A stretch of 64,000 nt of DNA from G963674665 sp963674665 (GTDB lineage: Bacteria > Desulfobacterota > Desulfovibrionia > Desulfovibrionales > Desulfovibrionaceae): the NCBI GenBank assembly GCA_963674665.2, contig CAXXPL010000011.1, positions 568,511-632,510 on the forward strand. Reading direction: 5' to 3'. Below the pieces are notes generated by a model. The model had not been told where the DNA came from. It did no database searches and was given only the letters and a program-made list of their open reading frames with translations. This document shows positions 27,363-35,629 of the stretch, piece after piece; positions within the stretch are counted from its first letter, which is position 1, and each line of letters starts with the position of its first letter. The position numbers and the translations under genes are program-made.

Positions 27363-27595
27363 GACCATGCTCCAATGTTTGTATTTTTCCAGGCCGACGT
27401 CGGAAAGTGGCAGTTGCGGGGAAATGGGCGGGCCAGCATGGCCCGGGAGGGAACGACATGGGGGGAGAACCGGACAGCTCCGCTAAGGGCGAAGCCTTGA
27501 TCGGCCTTCGCCCTGAGGCTCAGGATCTTCCCTTCCCGCAGGCTGCGTTTCTCATGGTACATGCACGGTGAGCTGATTACGATATTTTGTGTTAC
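27363..27595. other. Divergent hydrogenase promoter region, left half
   Basis: This part separates the minus-strand maturation unit from the plus-strand hydAB unit. It includes a hairpin (AGGGCGAAGCC...GGCCTTCGCCCT, 27485-27514) that could be a small transcript terminator or an operator. No gene is visible. The promoter of the TM1266-like gene should lie here, but no clear -35/-10 was found. Confidence 0.4.
27485..27514. promoter_or_regulatory. Inverted repeat in the hydrogenase divergent region
   Basis: AGGGCGAAGCC and GGCCTTCGCCCT form an 11-bp stem with one bulged base and a short loop. Its place about 120 bp upstream of the TM1266-like start and 80 bp upstream of the hydAB-side promoter suggests a regulatory role or a barrier between divergent transcripts. 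Confidence 0.4.
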
Positions 27596-27625
27596 TTGTC
27601 AAATAAACGTAGCACTAAATATAAT
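27596..27625 (+). promoter_or_regulatory. Strong sigma-70 type promoter upstream of the M52-like gene and hydAB
   Basis: TTGTCA (27596-27601) and TATAAT (27620-27625) are separated by 18 bp in a locally AT-rich stretch. Transcription would begin near 27632, giving a leader of about 210 nt before the TTG at 27843. Confidence 0.65.
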
Positions 27626-27709
27626 TTATTAGAGAAAAGTTTGACTGATAGGGTAACCTCCGAAAGTACGGGCGGTTGTAATGGAACGTTGGGAAAGGGA
27701 GCATTCTTG

Positions 27710-27817
27710 ATGAATTTCGGAAGCCATTATGGGGAATTTGAATTAAAAAAAGCTATTACCGGCTTGCTTCTTTCAGTGATTGCGGTTAAATTCACACTCG
27801 TATTACGAATAAAATAA
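27710..27817 (+). CDS. Possible 35-residue leader membrane peptide
   Basis: ATG 27710 follows GGGAAAGGGAG by about 9 nt and encodes 35 residues with one hydrophobic stretch (AITGLLLSVIAVKFTLVL) flanked by Lys and Arg. It lies in the long leader of the hydrogenase unit, 26 bp before the next gene. No family is recognised. It may be a small membrane protein or a chance frame. Confidence 0.3.
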   Translation: MNFGSHYGEFELKKAITGLLLSVIAVKFTLVLRIK

Positions 27818-27842
27818 AAGTATACATAAAAGAGTAAGAAAA

Positions 27843-28415
27843 TTGAAATCATACTCGAATGATGAGCTTTCCTGCTCCGAGCATGAAAAACGGACCAGAG
27901 TTCTGGCCTTCGGGGATATTCTGAAAGGCGAACAGATCGTGGGTCTCCATATCTGCGAAGCGTTGCGGCAGATCGACCCGATTCCCGGCATGGAGTGCCT
28001 CTATCTGGGGCGGGAGTACCAGCACTTGCCTTCGGCCCTGATGGATGCGGACTTTGGGATCATTGTCCATTGGCTGCCCGATGTTCAGGGAATCGGCTGT
28101 GTGGAGCGCTGGGACAGGGGCGAATTCCTGGACCACATCACTTCCGGAGACGAGGCCTCCATTGTCCTGCAGCCACTTGGCAGGGTCTTGCAGGGTCTGT
28201 TCATGGCGGACCTGCTCCCCCGTGAGCTGGTCTTCCTGCTGCCCAGAATCTCCATGACCAGGAGGATTTTCGGGTTGGGCGCCCAGGGGCGCGCCACCGC
28301 CAGGAGGGCGGTGGAAGAGGTGCGGGCGCTGCTGCGTAAGACCGCCCCTTTGCGGGGGCGTTCAGAACCACGGCATCGAGTCTACGGCATTCCCTGGTTG
28401 AAGACTGCGCTGTGA
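27843..28415 (+). CDS. Degenerate M52 (HyaD/HybD)-like protein upstream of hydAB
   Basis: This 190-residue protein starts at TTG 27843. Residues 19-45 (RVLAFGDILKGEQIVGLHI, then CEALRQI) match the first strand, loop and helix of hydrogenase maturation proteases of family M52. The later LPSALMDADFGIIVHWL and the C-terminal helix AVEEVRALL also align by eye with HybD. The three metal-binding residues of HybD (Glu16, Asp62, His93) appear here as Gln31, His76 and about Gln110. It is therefore probably not a normal nickel-hydrogenase endopeptidase. It precedes hydA by 130 bp under a shared promoter. The large subunit of Desulfovibrio HydA is known to be trimmed at its C-terminus, and a role in that step is possible. 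Confidence 0.5.
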   Translation: MKSYSNDELSCSEHEKRTRVLAFGDILKGEQIVGLHICEALRQIDPIPGMECLYLGREYQHLPSALMDADFGIIVHWLPDVQGIGCVERWDRGEFLDHITSGDEASIVLQPLGRVLQGLFMADLLPRELVFLLPRISMTRRIFGLGAQGRATARRAVEEVRALLRKTAPLRGRSEPRHRVYGIPWLKTAL

Positions 28416-28545
28416 ATCCCGGGGAGGGCCGCGGACGGAGATATGCGGCGATTCAGGCATCCCAGGCGTTTCACGTTCGGTTCGTTGCAGGTTGTTCGCC
28501 GGACGGGGACGTCATGATCTTCAACTCTCGAGCAAGGAGGATACC

Positions 28546-29802
28546 ATGCTTGAAATGGAAGGCGTTCAGTATCAGCAAAATGCGCCCACTGGGAAAGACC
28601 CGGACAAGGAGTTTTTTGTCCAGGTCGACCCGAAAAAGTGCCAGGCCTGTGGTACTTGTGAGGAAGTGTGTGGTACCGGTGCCATTCAGTCCATCAACGA
28701 CGACGGCATCCGCGCAGTGGTGGACCCAACTGCCTGCATGAACTGCGGTCAGTGCTTGGTCAACTGCCCCTACGGCGCCATCTACGAGGGCGTGTCCTTT
28801 GTGGATGAGATCTTCAAGAAGCTCAAGGATCCCAACACCGTGGTGGTGTCCATGCCCGCTCCCGCAGTGCGCTACGGCCTGGGAGAGTGCTTCGGCGAGC
28901 CCGCCGGCACCTATGTGGGTGGGAAGATGCACGCCGCTCTGCGCAAGCTCGGGTTCGACATCATCAACGACAACGAGTGGACCGCGGACGTCACCATCAT
29001 GGAAGAGGGCACCGAACTGCTCCAGAGGGTCGGCGAGCAGGGCAAGAAGGACGCGCGCCCCTTGCCGCAGTTCACCTCCTGCTGCCCCGCCTGGATCAAG
29101 TTCGTGGAAACCTTCTATCCGGACCTGATCCCCAACCTGTCCAGCTGCAAGTCCCCCATCGGGATGCTCGGCCCCTTGTCCAAGACCTACGGCGCCGAAG
29201 TGGCCAAGACGGACGCCAAGAAGCTCTACACCGTCTCCATCATGCCCTGCGTGGCCAAGAAGTACGAAGGCCTGCGCCCTGAGATGAAGGCCAGCGGCTT
29301 CCGCGACATCGACGCCACCATCAACACCCGCGAGCTTGCCTACATGATCAAGAAGGCGGGCATCGACTTCGCCTCCCTGCCCAGCGAGGCCCCTGACGAG
29401 AAACTGGGCAAGTCCACCGGCGCGGCCACCATCTTCGGCTGTTCCGGCGGCGTCATGGAAGCCGCCCTGCGCCTGGCCTACGAGGTCCTGTCGGGTGAAA
29501 AGCTGAACGACCCCTACATCAAGGCCGTGCGCGCCCGCGAAGGCGTCAAGGAGGCCGCGGTAAAGGTGCCGAACTTCGGCGAGGTCAAGGTCTGCGTCAT
29601 CAGCGGCCTGGCAAACACCATCCCCGTGCTCGAGGACGTACGCAAGGGCAAATCCCCCTACGCCTTCATCGAGGTCATGGCCTGCCCCGGCGGCTGTGTG
29701 AACGGCGGTGGACAACCCATGGATCCTGAGATCCGGGTGTCCATGTTCCGCAATGTCATCGCCAGGATCAACAAGCGCTACAGAATGAGAAGCATGGGCT
29801 AA
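28546..29802 (+). CDS. hydA: Periplasmic [FeFe] hydrogenase large subunit HydA
   Basis: This 418-residue catalytic subunit interconverts H2 with protons and electrons. Two [4Fe-4S] ferredoxin motifs are at Cys32/35/38/42 and Cys64/67/70/74. The H-cluster motifs are FTSCCPAW, IMPCVAKKYEG and MACPGGCVNGGGQP, with all ligand cysteines present. ATG 28546 is chosen because AAGGAGG lies 5 nt upstream. There is no signal peptide; in Desulfovibrio the protein is exported with HydB through the Tat pathway. About 30 residues follow the last motif, including the tail known to be processed in relatives. Cytochrome c3 is the usual periplasmic partner in this group. Confidence 0.95.
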   Translation: MLEMEGVQYQQNAPTGKDPDKEFFVQVDPKKCQACGTCEEVCGTGAIQSINDDGIRAVVDPTACMNCGQCLVNCPYGAIYEGVSFVDEIFKKLKDPNTVVVSMPAPAVRYGLGECFGEPAGTYVGGKMHAALRKLGFDIINDNEWTADVTIMEEGTELLQRVGEQGKKDARPLPQFTSCCPAWIKFVETFYPDLIPNLSSCKSPIGMLGPLSKTYGAEVAKTDAKKLYTVSIMPCVAKKYEGLRPEMKASGFRDIDATINTRELAYMIKKAGIDFASLPSEAPDEKLGKSTGAATIFGCSGGVMEAALRLAYEVLSGEKLNDPYIKAVRAREGVKEAAVKVPNFGEVKVCVISGLANTIPVLEDVRKGKSPYAFIEVMACPGGCVNGGGQPMDPEIRVSMFRNVIARINKRYRMRSMG

Positions 29803-29814
29803 AGGAGGAAAGGC

Positions 29815-30165
29815 ATGAAAGACTTCACCAGGTTCACCCGGCGTGGATTCATCAAGGTCGCCGGCATCGCCTGCGGGTACGCAGTGCTTGGCGCGAACAT
29901 GGCCAGGGAGGCCGTGGCCGCGGCAGTGGATTTCGTTGCCACCAGGCAGCAGAAGGTCTACGACGCCGACGCCAACGACAAGCTCTACGCCATCAAGAAA
30001 TCCCAGGACAATCCAATGATCACCGCCCTGTACGACAAGAAGAGCGGTTTTCTCAAGGAAGGCCCCTGCGGACACGAGTCGCACCATCTGCTGCACACGC
30101 ATTACCATGATCGCAGCGCCGGTGTGAAAGCCCTGAAGGCCAAGGGCGTCAAGCTGGCCCTGTAA
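29815..30165 (+). CDS. hydB: Periplasmic [FeFe] hydrogenase small subunit HydB (Tat signal)
   Basis: This 116-residue small subunit has a twin-arginine signal (FTRRGFIKVAG, then a hydrophobic stretch ending VAAAV) that exports the HydAB dimer. The mature part (SQDNPMITALYDKKSGFL and GHESHHLLHTHYHDRSAGVK) matches Desulfovibrio HydB, which wraps around HydA. AAAGGAGG lies 6 nt before the ATG and overlaps the hydA stop region, with 12 bp between the genes. It carries no metal cluster. Confidence 0.95.
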   Translation: MKDFTRFTRRGFIKVAGIACGYAVLGANMAREAVAAAVDFVATRQQKVYDADANDKLYAIKKSQDNPMITALYDKKSGFLKEGPCGHESHHLLHTHYHDRSAGVKALKAKGVKLAL

Positions 30166-30350
30166 CGAATCGAGCGGAGCCGGCCTGAGGCGAGGGATTC
30201 TGAACCCAGGGCGGGCACCGTTACCGAAAATTTCGGAGAATTGCGGTCTTAGAGAACCCTTCCATCCTCACCAGCCTGAGAGCAGGAGCACATCTGACTC
30301 GAGGGCCCCTCCTGACAAAAACCGGCCATTTTCAAACCGCCCCGGCGGCC

Positions 30351-30776
30351 TCAGTCCTTCTTGAAGTAGTCCAGGAACCACTGTGGAAAGCGCGTTAGCT
30401 TGAGATCGTGGTCCACACAGGCGTGCTGGGTGTACCCTGTGGCGAGGATCTTTTCGCGCGGCTCGTCGTAAATCTCGTACACAAAGGTCATGGAGGCGCG
30501 GGACCACTCACCGATGGCGCAGCGTATCCAGATCAGGTCGTCGTAGCGGGCACTGGCGCGGTAGCGGCAGTGGGCCTCGCGTACCGGCAGGATCAGGCCT
30601 CTGCGTTCGATCTCCGCGTAGCTCATGCCAAGCTCGCGGGTGTAGTTGCTTCGGGAGCGCTCGAAAAAGTGCAGATATTGGCCGTAGTAGACCACTCCCA
30701 TGGCGTCGGTTTCACCGTAGGAGACGTGATGCTTGAGCCAGAAGTCAGGGGTGGGGAAAGTGGATTCGTTCGTCAT
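30351..30776 (-). CDS. YbgC-like acyl-CoA thioesterase (hotdog fold)
   Basis: This 141-residue 4HBT/YbgC-type thioesterase hydrolyses acyl-CoA or 4-hydroxybenzoyl-CoA-like thioesters. It carries the active-site region YGETDAMGVVYYGQYLHFFE with the catalytic Asp, and the later GRASxTF-like strand SRASMTFVYEIYD. The ATG at 30776 (MTNEST) is preferred; a start 10 codons earlier lacks a ribosome site. It runs convergent to hydB, with about 185 bp between stops. Confidence 0.8.
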   Translation of the reverse strand: MTNESTFPTPDFWLKHHVSYGETDAMGVVYYGQYLHFFERSRSNYTRELGMSYAEIERRGLILPVREAHCRYRASARYDDLIWIRCAIGEWSRASMTFVYEIYDEPREKILATGYTQHACVDHDLKLTRFPQWFLDYFKKD

Positions 30777-30894
30777 GAAAGGGGGGTGTAGCGCAACTCC
30801 CCGCAAGGGGCAAGTGGGGGGGGCAGGGCAGTCATAGCTTGCGCGCGGGGATAATGCGCTCTATGAAATGTGTTGCCATGATAAAGGAGTGCGC

Positions 30895-31291
30895 ATGACC
30901 ACTGAACTGAATATAGAGATCCTTGACCACCTGGTGCTCACCGTGGCCGACCCGGAGCGCACCGCCCGGTTCTACGCCCAGGTCCTGGGCATGGAGGCGG
31001 AGCGCTTCGCCACACCCACAGGGGAGCGCATGGCGTTGCGTTTCGGCAGGCAGAAGATCAACCTTCACAAGGCAGGGGCGGAATTCACCCCACATGCGGA
31101 CAAGCCAACACCCGGCAGCGCGGATCTCTGCTTTCTCACCGACACTTCCCTGGACGCGGCCATGCGGCGTGGAGGTCATTGAGGGACCGGTGCAACGTAC
31201 CGGTGCGCATGCGCCCATTCTTTCGTTCTATTTTCGTGATCCCGACCAAAACCTCATCGAGGTGGGCAATGTTTTGGAAAGGAAAACATGA
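30895..31291 (+). pseudogene. VOC-family (glyoxalase-like) protein, frameshifted
   Basis: The start is ATG 30895 with AAAGGAG 5 nt upstream. The N-terminal part (ILDHLVLTVADPERTARFYAQ) is a typical VOC first module with the metal-binding His. The frame is lost near 31163-31172. The first frame stops at 31182, while the expected continuation (VEVIEGPVQRTGAHAPILSF, then YFRDPDQNLIEV) runs in the next frame to 31291. One extra base restores a normal protein of about 131 residues. It resembles small lyase/glyoxalase proteins such as virulence-associated VOC enzymes; the substrate is unknown. Confidence 0.7.
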
Positions 31292-31457
31292 TTCTGAAAA
31301 GCTTTCCCGGAGCAAACATTTCTAAAGGTTTTTCCCTTTTTCAAGGGATTTTATGATTGTGCTTGATATAATCCGCCTGTAATAAGAGTTTCAGATTTTC
31401 CAAGGCGTGCTTCCAAGCAGGAAGGTATACAGCAACAAACCGACAAGTGAGGGAGAT

Positions 31458-31832
31458 ATGGGTTTCAAAGGCAGCCCCGTGGCATGGTTCATGATACCGG
31501 CGAGGAATCTCGAGCGGGCCGCGGAATTCTACAGCAAGGTGTTCGAGATCGAATTGCCGATCCTGTCCTTTGGCGACATGCACGTGGCGCCGTTCTCCAT
31601 GACGGACAAGCACGCCGGGGGCGCCCTGATCTACGATCCTGAGCGCGCGGGCGGAAACGGCGTCATCGTCTACCTGAATCCCGAAGGAGACATGAACTCC
31701 TGCCTGGACCGGGTGGAACAAGCCAACGGCATGATCACCACACCCAGAACCGATATCGGTCAGGGGCTCGGCTACTACGCCTTGTTCATGGATAGCGAAG
31801 GCAACGAGGTGGGCATCTGGAGTTCCAAGTAG
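31458..31832 (+). CDS. VOC-family protein (glyoxalase/bleomycin-resistance fold)
   Basis: This 124-residue VOC protein (VAWFMIPARNLERAAEFYSK at the N-terminus, then YYALFMDSEGNEVGIWSS at the C-terminus) has two beta-alpha-beta-beta-beta modules. The C-terminal Glu-x-Gly-Asn-Glu pattern is the usual position of a metal ligand. ATG 31458 follows GAGGGAGA; a start 17 codons earlier has no ribosome site. Many such proteins bind metals or hydrophobic ligands without a known reaction, so function is open. Confidence 0.75.
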   Translation: MGFKGSPVAWFMIPARNLERAAEFYSKVFEIELPILSFGDMHVAPFSMTDKHAGGALIYDPERAGGNGVIVYLNPEGDMNSCLDRVEQANGMITTPRTDIGQGLGYYALFMDSEGNEVGIWSSK

Positions 31833-31857
31833 CTTCTATTTAGAGTGAAAAATTTAT

Positions 31858-31896
31858 CGGGGGGGAATTCTTTCTGTAGAAAGGGTTCTCCCCCCG
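31858..31896. repeat. G-run hairpin (repeat family, copy 6)
   Basis: CGGGGGGGAATTCTTTCT pairs with AGAAAGGGTTCTCCCCCCG with minor mismatches. It is followed by CCCCTCCAAAGACTTTCAG, the same tail pattern as copies 1 and 3. It lies between two convergent genes and can terminate both. Confidence 0.55.
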
Positions 31897-31970
31897 CCCC
31901 CCCCCTCCAAAGACTTTCAGAATATATTTCAATGGGAGAGAAGTTTTTTCCCCGGAAAATTCTTCGTCTC

Positions 31971-32855
31971 TTAGTCCTCTCCCCTACGAAGATACAGCTC
32001 CAGGCGGCGTGCCAGGAGCGAGCAGGTCAGGGTCATGCACAGGTAGAGCACCGCTATGGTGATCCATATCTCGAAGGTGCGGTAGGTGGAGGCCATGAGT
32101 TCCAGACCCTGGAAGGTGAGTTCCTGCACCGAGATCACGGCCACGATGGAGGAGTCCTTGATGGTGGAAATGAACTGACCGGCCAAAGGGGGCATGATAC
32201 GCTGCGCCGTGAGGGGCAGGATGATGTGGCGCAGAGTCTGGTAGGTTGAGAGTCCCAGGGCGTGGGAGGCCTCCCACTGCCCCTTGTCGATGGACTGCAC
32301 ACCGGCGCGGACTATCTCCGTGATATAGGCGCCCTCGTACACGGCCAGGGTGAGCACGGCGGAGAGGAAGGAATCCAGGCGTCCCGGAGGCGCCATGATC
32401 CAGGCAAGTGGTGCTTTCCAAGGCTCGGGCAGGGAGCGCGCCCAGCCGACAACGTCCAGGGCGGACATGATCTGGTCGCCGATGAAGAAATAGAAGATGA
32501 AGATGAGCACCAGCGGGGGGAGGTTGCGCACGCTCTCCACGTAGGCGCCCCCGACGAGCCGGGGGAAAAGCGCTCTGGAGGTGCGGCAGAGCCCCATGCA
32601 CAGCCCCGCCATGGTGGCCAGGAGCGTGGCCCAGATGCTCAGCTTGATGGTGGTGGCCAGCCCCTGGAGCAGGAGGTTGGCCTTCCAGGTGCCGGTGTTC
32701 TCGTCGAAGCGCAGCAGGAAGCGGCCGATGACTTCCCAGTGCCAGTCGTAGTCCATGGTGGCGACCAGGCGCCAGGCAAAGCCGCCGGCCAGGGCCAGCA
32801 CGCCGAGCAGCAGAAGGAAATCCAGCCTGGTGAAGTGTTTTTTGCGTGGGGGCAT
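31971..32855 (-). CDS. Polar amino-acid ABC transporter permease (His/Glu/Gln type), second
   Basis: This 294-residue permease contains the HisM/GlnP-type inner-membrane domain with the coupling motif EASHALGLSTYQTLRHIILPLTAQRIMPPL. Three to five hydrophobic helices include ATTIKLSIWATLLATMAGL and RNLPPLVLIFIFYFFIG. It is the last gene of the four-gene minus-strand operon and pairs with the permease at 34625-35413. An N-terminal extension of about 60 residues, with an extra helix, precedes the permease domain. The amino-acid substrate is not evident. Confidence 0.87.
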   Translation of the reverse strand: MPPRKKHFTRLDFLLLLGVLALAGGFAWRLVATMDYDWHWEVIGRFLLRFDENTGTWKANLLLQGLATTIKLSIWATLLATMAGLCMGLCRTSRALFPRLVGGAYVESVRNLPPLVLIFIFYFFIGDQIMSALDVVGWARSLPEPWKAPLAWIMAPPGRLDSFLSAVLTLAVYEGAYITEIVRAGVQSIDKGQWEASHALGLSTYQTLRHIILPLTAQRIMPPLAGQFISTIKDSSIVAVISVQELTFQGLELMASTYRTFEIWITIAVLYLCMTLTCSLLARRLELYLRRGED

Positions 32856-32909
32856 TGTGCATACCCCTTCCAGGGGCGTTCGAGGCCCCTGGAAGGATTT
32901 TCGCGTGGG

Positions 32910-33755
32910 TTATTGCAACCGGTCTTCCCAGTCCAGGGTCTCGAACCAGTAGTGGTAGCGCTCCTGAATCCAGTCTTGCAGCTGTACCGAGAGAATCCAG
33001 TTGTCGAAGTAGTTGAGGGTGTCGATGTCGCCCTTGCGCACGGCGAATCCGTTGGGCTCCTTGGTGAAGTTCTCCTTCAGCGGGATGAACAGCTTGTCGG
33101 GGTTCTTCAGAGCCTGGGTGGCGGGGAGGGGCGCCATGCTCACAAAGGCGTGGGCCCGTCCGTTGAACAGCTCCTGCAGGGCCTGGGCCTCCTCGCCGAA
33201 CTGGCGGATCTCGGCCTTGGGCATGAACTTCCCGGCGGACTGGGCAGCGGTGGTGCCCTTGCGAACCGCGATGACCACGCCCTCCTTGTTGAAGTCCTCC
33301 AGGCTGGAGAAGCCCTCGGCCTTTTCCTTGCTGGCCACCATGCTCATGCCGGAGAAGTAGTAGGGATCGGTGAAGTTGACCGAGAGGTTGCGCTTGGGCG
33401 TGATGGTCATTCCGCCGATGATGACGTCGAACTTGCCGGTGAGCAGGGCCGGGATGATGCCGTCCCACTTGGTGGGCACGAACTCGATCTCGACGCCCAT
33501 ATCCTCGGCAAGGCGTTTTGCCACGTCGATCTCGAAACCGATAAAGTTGCCGTCCTTGTCCTTCATGGCCCAAGGAACGAAAGTGGAAAACCCGACGCGC
33601 AACACACCCCGCTCGAGAACCTGGGTGATGGTGCTTTCCTGGGCAAGCTGCTGCCTGACGTTTTCCTGGGCAAAGACGCTACCGGCCTGCAGCATGAGCA
33701 GGAGGCAGAGCGTCAGAACCGCCAGTGACCGTGTGATGTGTGAGGTGTGCGGCAT
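32910..33755 (-). CDS. Amino-acid ABC transporter substrate-binding protein
   Basis: This 281-residue periplasmic binding protein of the polar amino-acid class (SBP family 3) has signal peptide LAVLTLCLLLMLQAGSVFA. The mature region has LRVGFSTFVPWAMKDKDGNF and FIGFEIDVAKRLAED, typical of glutamate/glutamine/histidine binders. The start at 33755 (MPHTSH) has AAGGAG upstream, and earlier in-frame starts would lie in a weakly coding region. It sits between ATPase and second permease genes. Confidence 0.88.
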   Translation of the reverse strand: MPHTSHITRSLAVLTLCLLLMLQAGSVFAQENVRQQLAQESTITQVLERGVLRVGFSTFVPWAMKDKDGNFIGFEIDVAKRLAEDMGVEIEFVPTKWDGIIPALLTGKFDVIIGGMTITPKRNLSVNFTDPYYFSGMSMVASKEKAEGFSSLEDFNKEGVVIAVRKGTTAAQSAGKFMPKAEIRQFGEEAQALQELFNGRAHAFVSMAPLPATQALKNPDKLFIPLKENFTKEPNGFAVRKGDIDTLNYFDNWILSVQLQDWIQERYHYWFETLDWEDRLQ

Positions 33756-33869
33756 TGGTGTTCTCCTTCCGTATATTGAGTTGCTTCGATAGGGTTGGGG
33801 AGGGGACGGGTCCCTCGTGGGCAATAGCCGTTGACTAACCGAAATAACAAAATTCCCTTTCAAGGGCGG

Positions 33870-34622
33870 TTAGATAATCTGGCTCAGGAAGAGCTTGGTG
33901 CGCTCCTCCCGAGGGGCGGTGAAGAAATGCTCCACATCGCCCTGTTCCACCAGCCTGCCGTGCTCCATGAACACGATGCGGTCGCCCGCCTCGCGGGCGA
34001 ACCCCATTTCATGGGTAACCACCACCATGGTCATGCCTTCGGCCGCCAGACTCTTCATCACGTCCAGGACCTCGCCGATCATCTCAGGGTCCAGGGCGCT
34101 GGTGGCCTCGTCGAAGAGCATGACACGGGGGCGCATGGCCAGGGCGCGGGCGATCGCCACGCGCTGTTGCTGCCCCCCGCTGAGGTGGTTCGGGAAGGTG
34201 TTGGCCTTTTCCGCCATGCCCACCTTTTCCAGCAGGGCCATGGTGGTTTCGTTGGACTCGGCCTTGGATTTCCTGCGCACCAGGCGCTGGGCCAGGTTTA
34301 TGTTCTGGCGCACGGTGAGATGGGGGAAAAGATTGAATGACTGGAAGACCATGCCCACTTCCGTGCGGATGGCCTGCAGGTTTTTCTTGTCATGGTTCAG
34401 CACGATGTTGTCGATGGTGATGCTTCCGGAGTCGATCTCCTCCAGGCCGTTGAGGCAGCGCAGGAAGGTGGACTTGCCCGAGCCCGAGGGGCCGATGATC
34501 ACCACCACCTCGCTACGGCACACCGAGAGGGAGAAGTCCTCCAGGGCCGTGACGCCGCCGGGGAATGTCTTGCACACGTCCCGTGCGACGATGATGTGTT
34601 CTGTGGTGCAGATATGTTTCAT
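33870..34622 (-). CDS. Polar amino-acid ABC transporter ATPase (GlnQ-like)
   Basis: This 250-residue ATPase has Walker A (GPSGSGKST), LSGGQQQRVAIARALAM, Walker B (VMLFDEATSALDPE) and a switch histidine (VVTHEMGFAREAGDR), typical of GlnQ/HisP. The start at ATG 34622 is chosen; a GTG at 34628 would overlap the preceding gene. It follows the first permease with no gap, so the genes are coupled. Confidence 0.9.
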   Translation of the reverse strand: MKHICTTEHIIVARDVCKTFPGGVTALEDFSLSVCRSEVVVIIGPSGSGKSTFLRCLNGLEEIDSGSITIDNIVLNHDKKNLQAIRTEVGMVFQSFNLFPHLTVRQNINLAQRLVRRKSKAESNETTMALLEKVGMAEKANTFPNHLSGGQQQRVAIARALAMRPRVMLFDEATSALDPEMIGEVLDVMKSLAAEGMTMVVVTHEMGFAREAGDRIVFMEHGRLVEQGDVEHFFTAPREERTKLFLSQII

Positions 34623-34624
34623 GG

Positions 34625-35413
34625 TCACTGTCCGACGTTGAGGCGGCGCTCCAGCATACGGGACGCCAGTGAGAGCAGCAGGGTGACGCAGAGGTAAATG
34701 GCGGCCACGGTGAACCAGATTTCAAAAGTGAGGAATGTGTCGGCGATGATGACCTGTCCGCGCATGGTCAATTCGGCGATGGAGATGGTGCTCACCAGGG
34801 CCGAGTCCTTGACCAGGTTCACGGCGATGCCGGTCAGGGGGGGCAGGGCCTGACGCAAAGCCTGGGGCAGGATGATATGCCGGTACGTTTGCGGGCCAGA
34901 GAGCCCGAGGCTGTGGGCCGCTTCCCACTGCCCCTTGTGGATGGCCACCACCCCGGCGCGGATGATCTCCGAGGCGTAGGCGCCCTCGAACAGGCTCAGG
35001 GCCAGTACGGCGGAAAAGAAGCGCCCCATGTCCACCACGGGGGAGAGCACGAAATAGATGAAAAAGATCTGCACCAGGAGAGGGGTGTTGCGGACGATCT
35101 CCAGATACCCCCGGGCGAGCCACCCCCCCATGAGGGAGTTGGAGAGGCGCAGCATGGCCGCGCCGAGACCGAAGGCGAAGGTGAGCACAAATGCCGCGGC
35201 AGTGATCTTGAAGGTCATCCACAACCCTTCGAGCAGGGGGCCGGGGTGCCATACGCCCCCCTTGAAGGTCCACAGATAGCGGGGCATGCGGTACCACTGC
35301 CAGTGGTAGCCGCCCTGTTCCGCACCGTGCACAGCCAACCACACCACTCCGAGGCACAGGGCGCCGAACAACGCTATATCACGGGTGTTTCTGGCTTTAC
35401 GGGACAGGTTCAC
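34625..35413 (-). CDS. Polar amino-acid ABC transporter permease, first
   Basis: This 262-residue permease has the coupling loop EAAHSLGLSGPQTYRHIILPQALRQALPPL and hydrophobic helices including IALFGALCLGVVWLAVHG. It is the first gene of the operon permease-ATPase-SBP-permease. A promoter with an embedded inverted repeat lies at 35600-35628, about 190 bp upstream. It forms the channel with the permease at 31971. Confidence 0.88.
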   Translation of the reverse strand: MNLSRKARNTRDIALFGALCLGVVWLAVHGAEQGGYHWQWYRMPRYLWTFKGGVWHPGPLLEGLWMTFKITAAAFVLTFAFGLGAAMLRLSNSLMGGWLARGYLEIVRNTPLLVQIFFIYFVLSPVVDMGRFFSAVLALSLFEGAYASEIIRAGVVAIHKGQWEAAHSLGLSGPQTYRHIILPQALRQALPPLTGIAVNLVKDSALVSTISIAELTMRGQVIIADTFLTFEIWFTVAAIYLCVTLLLSLASRMLERRLNVGQ

Positions 35414-35599
35414 GCATTCTCCACGGCTTTACGAGGTGGCGTTCAATGATTTCAAGTTGCGGGAAAATTCTGGGACATTTCTCGCATCGCTCGACTTGAC
35501 TGCGCGGGAAGTGAATTCCCGCTTGTCGCGTCGGCGGGCCATGCGTGACCAGTATTGGTCGCTGCAATGCTTCCTGGTTGATGTACTCAATAATTGAAA

Positions 35600-35628
35600 T
35601 TCATAGTGCATTTGTCAGGATTTGACAA
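35600..35628 (-). promoter_or_regulatory. Sigma-70 promoter of the amino-acid ABC operon
   Basis: On the minus strand TTGTCA (plus-strand 35623-35628) and TATGAA (35600-35605) are separated by exactly 17 bp. Transcription would start near 35593. The inverted repeat TTTGTCA-N5-TGACAAA (35611-35629) overlaps the -35 and spacer. Confidence 0.6.
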
Positions 35629-35629
35629 A
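35611..35629. promoter_or_regulatory. Perfect inverted repeat, operator candidate
   Basis: TTTGTCA (35611-35617) and TGACAAA (35623-35629) are perfect inverted copies separated by GGATT. It covers the -35 element and spacer of the promoter, so a bound repressor would block polymerase. The regulator is not known. Confidence 0.5.

Noticed and set aside
28471..30108. Minus-strand 545-codon frame
   Set aside because: It is antisense to hydA, whose cluster motifs and ribosome site are clear.
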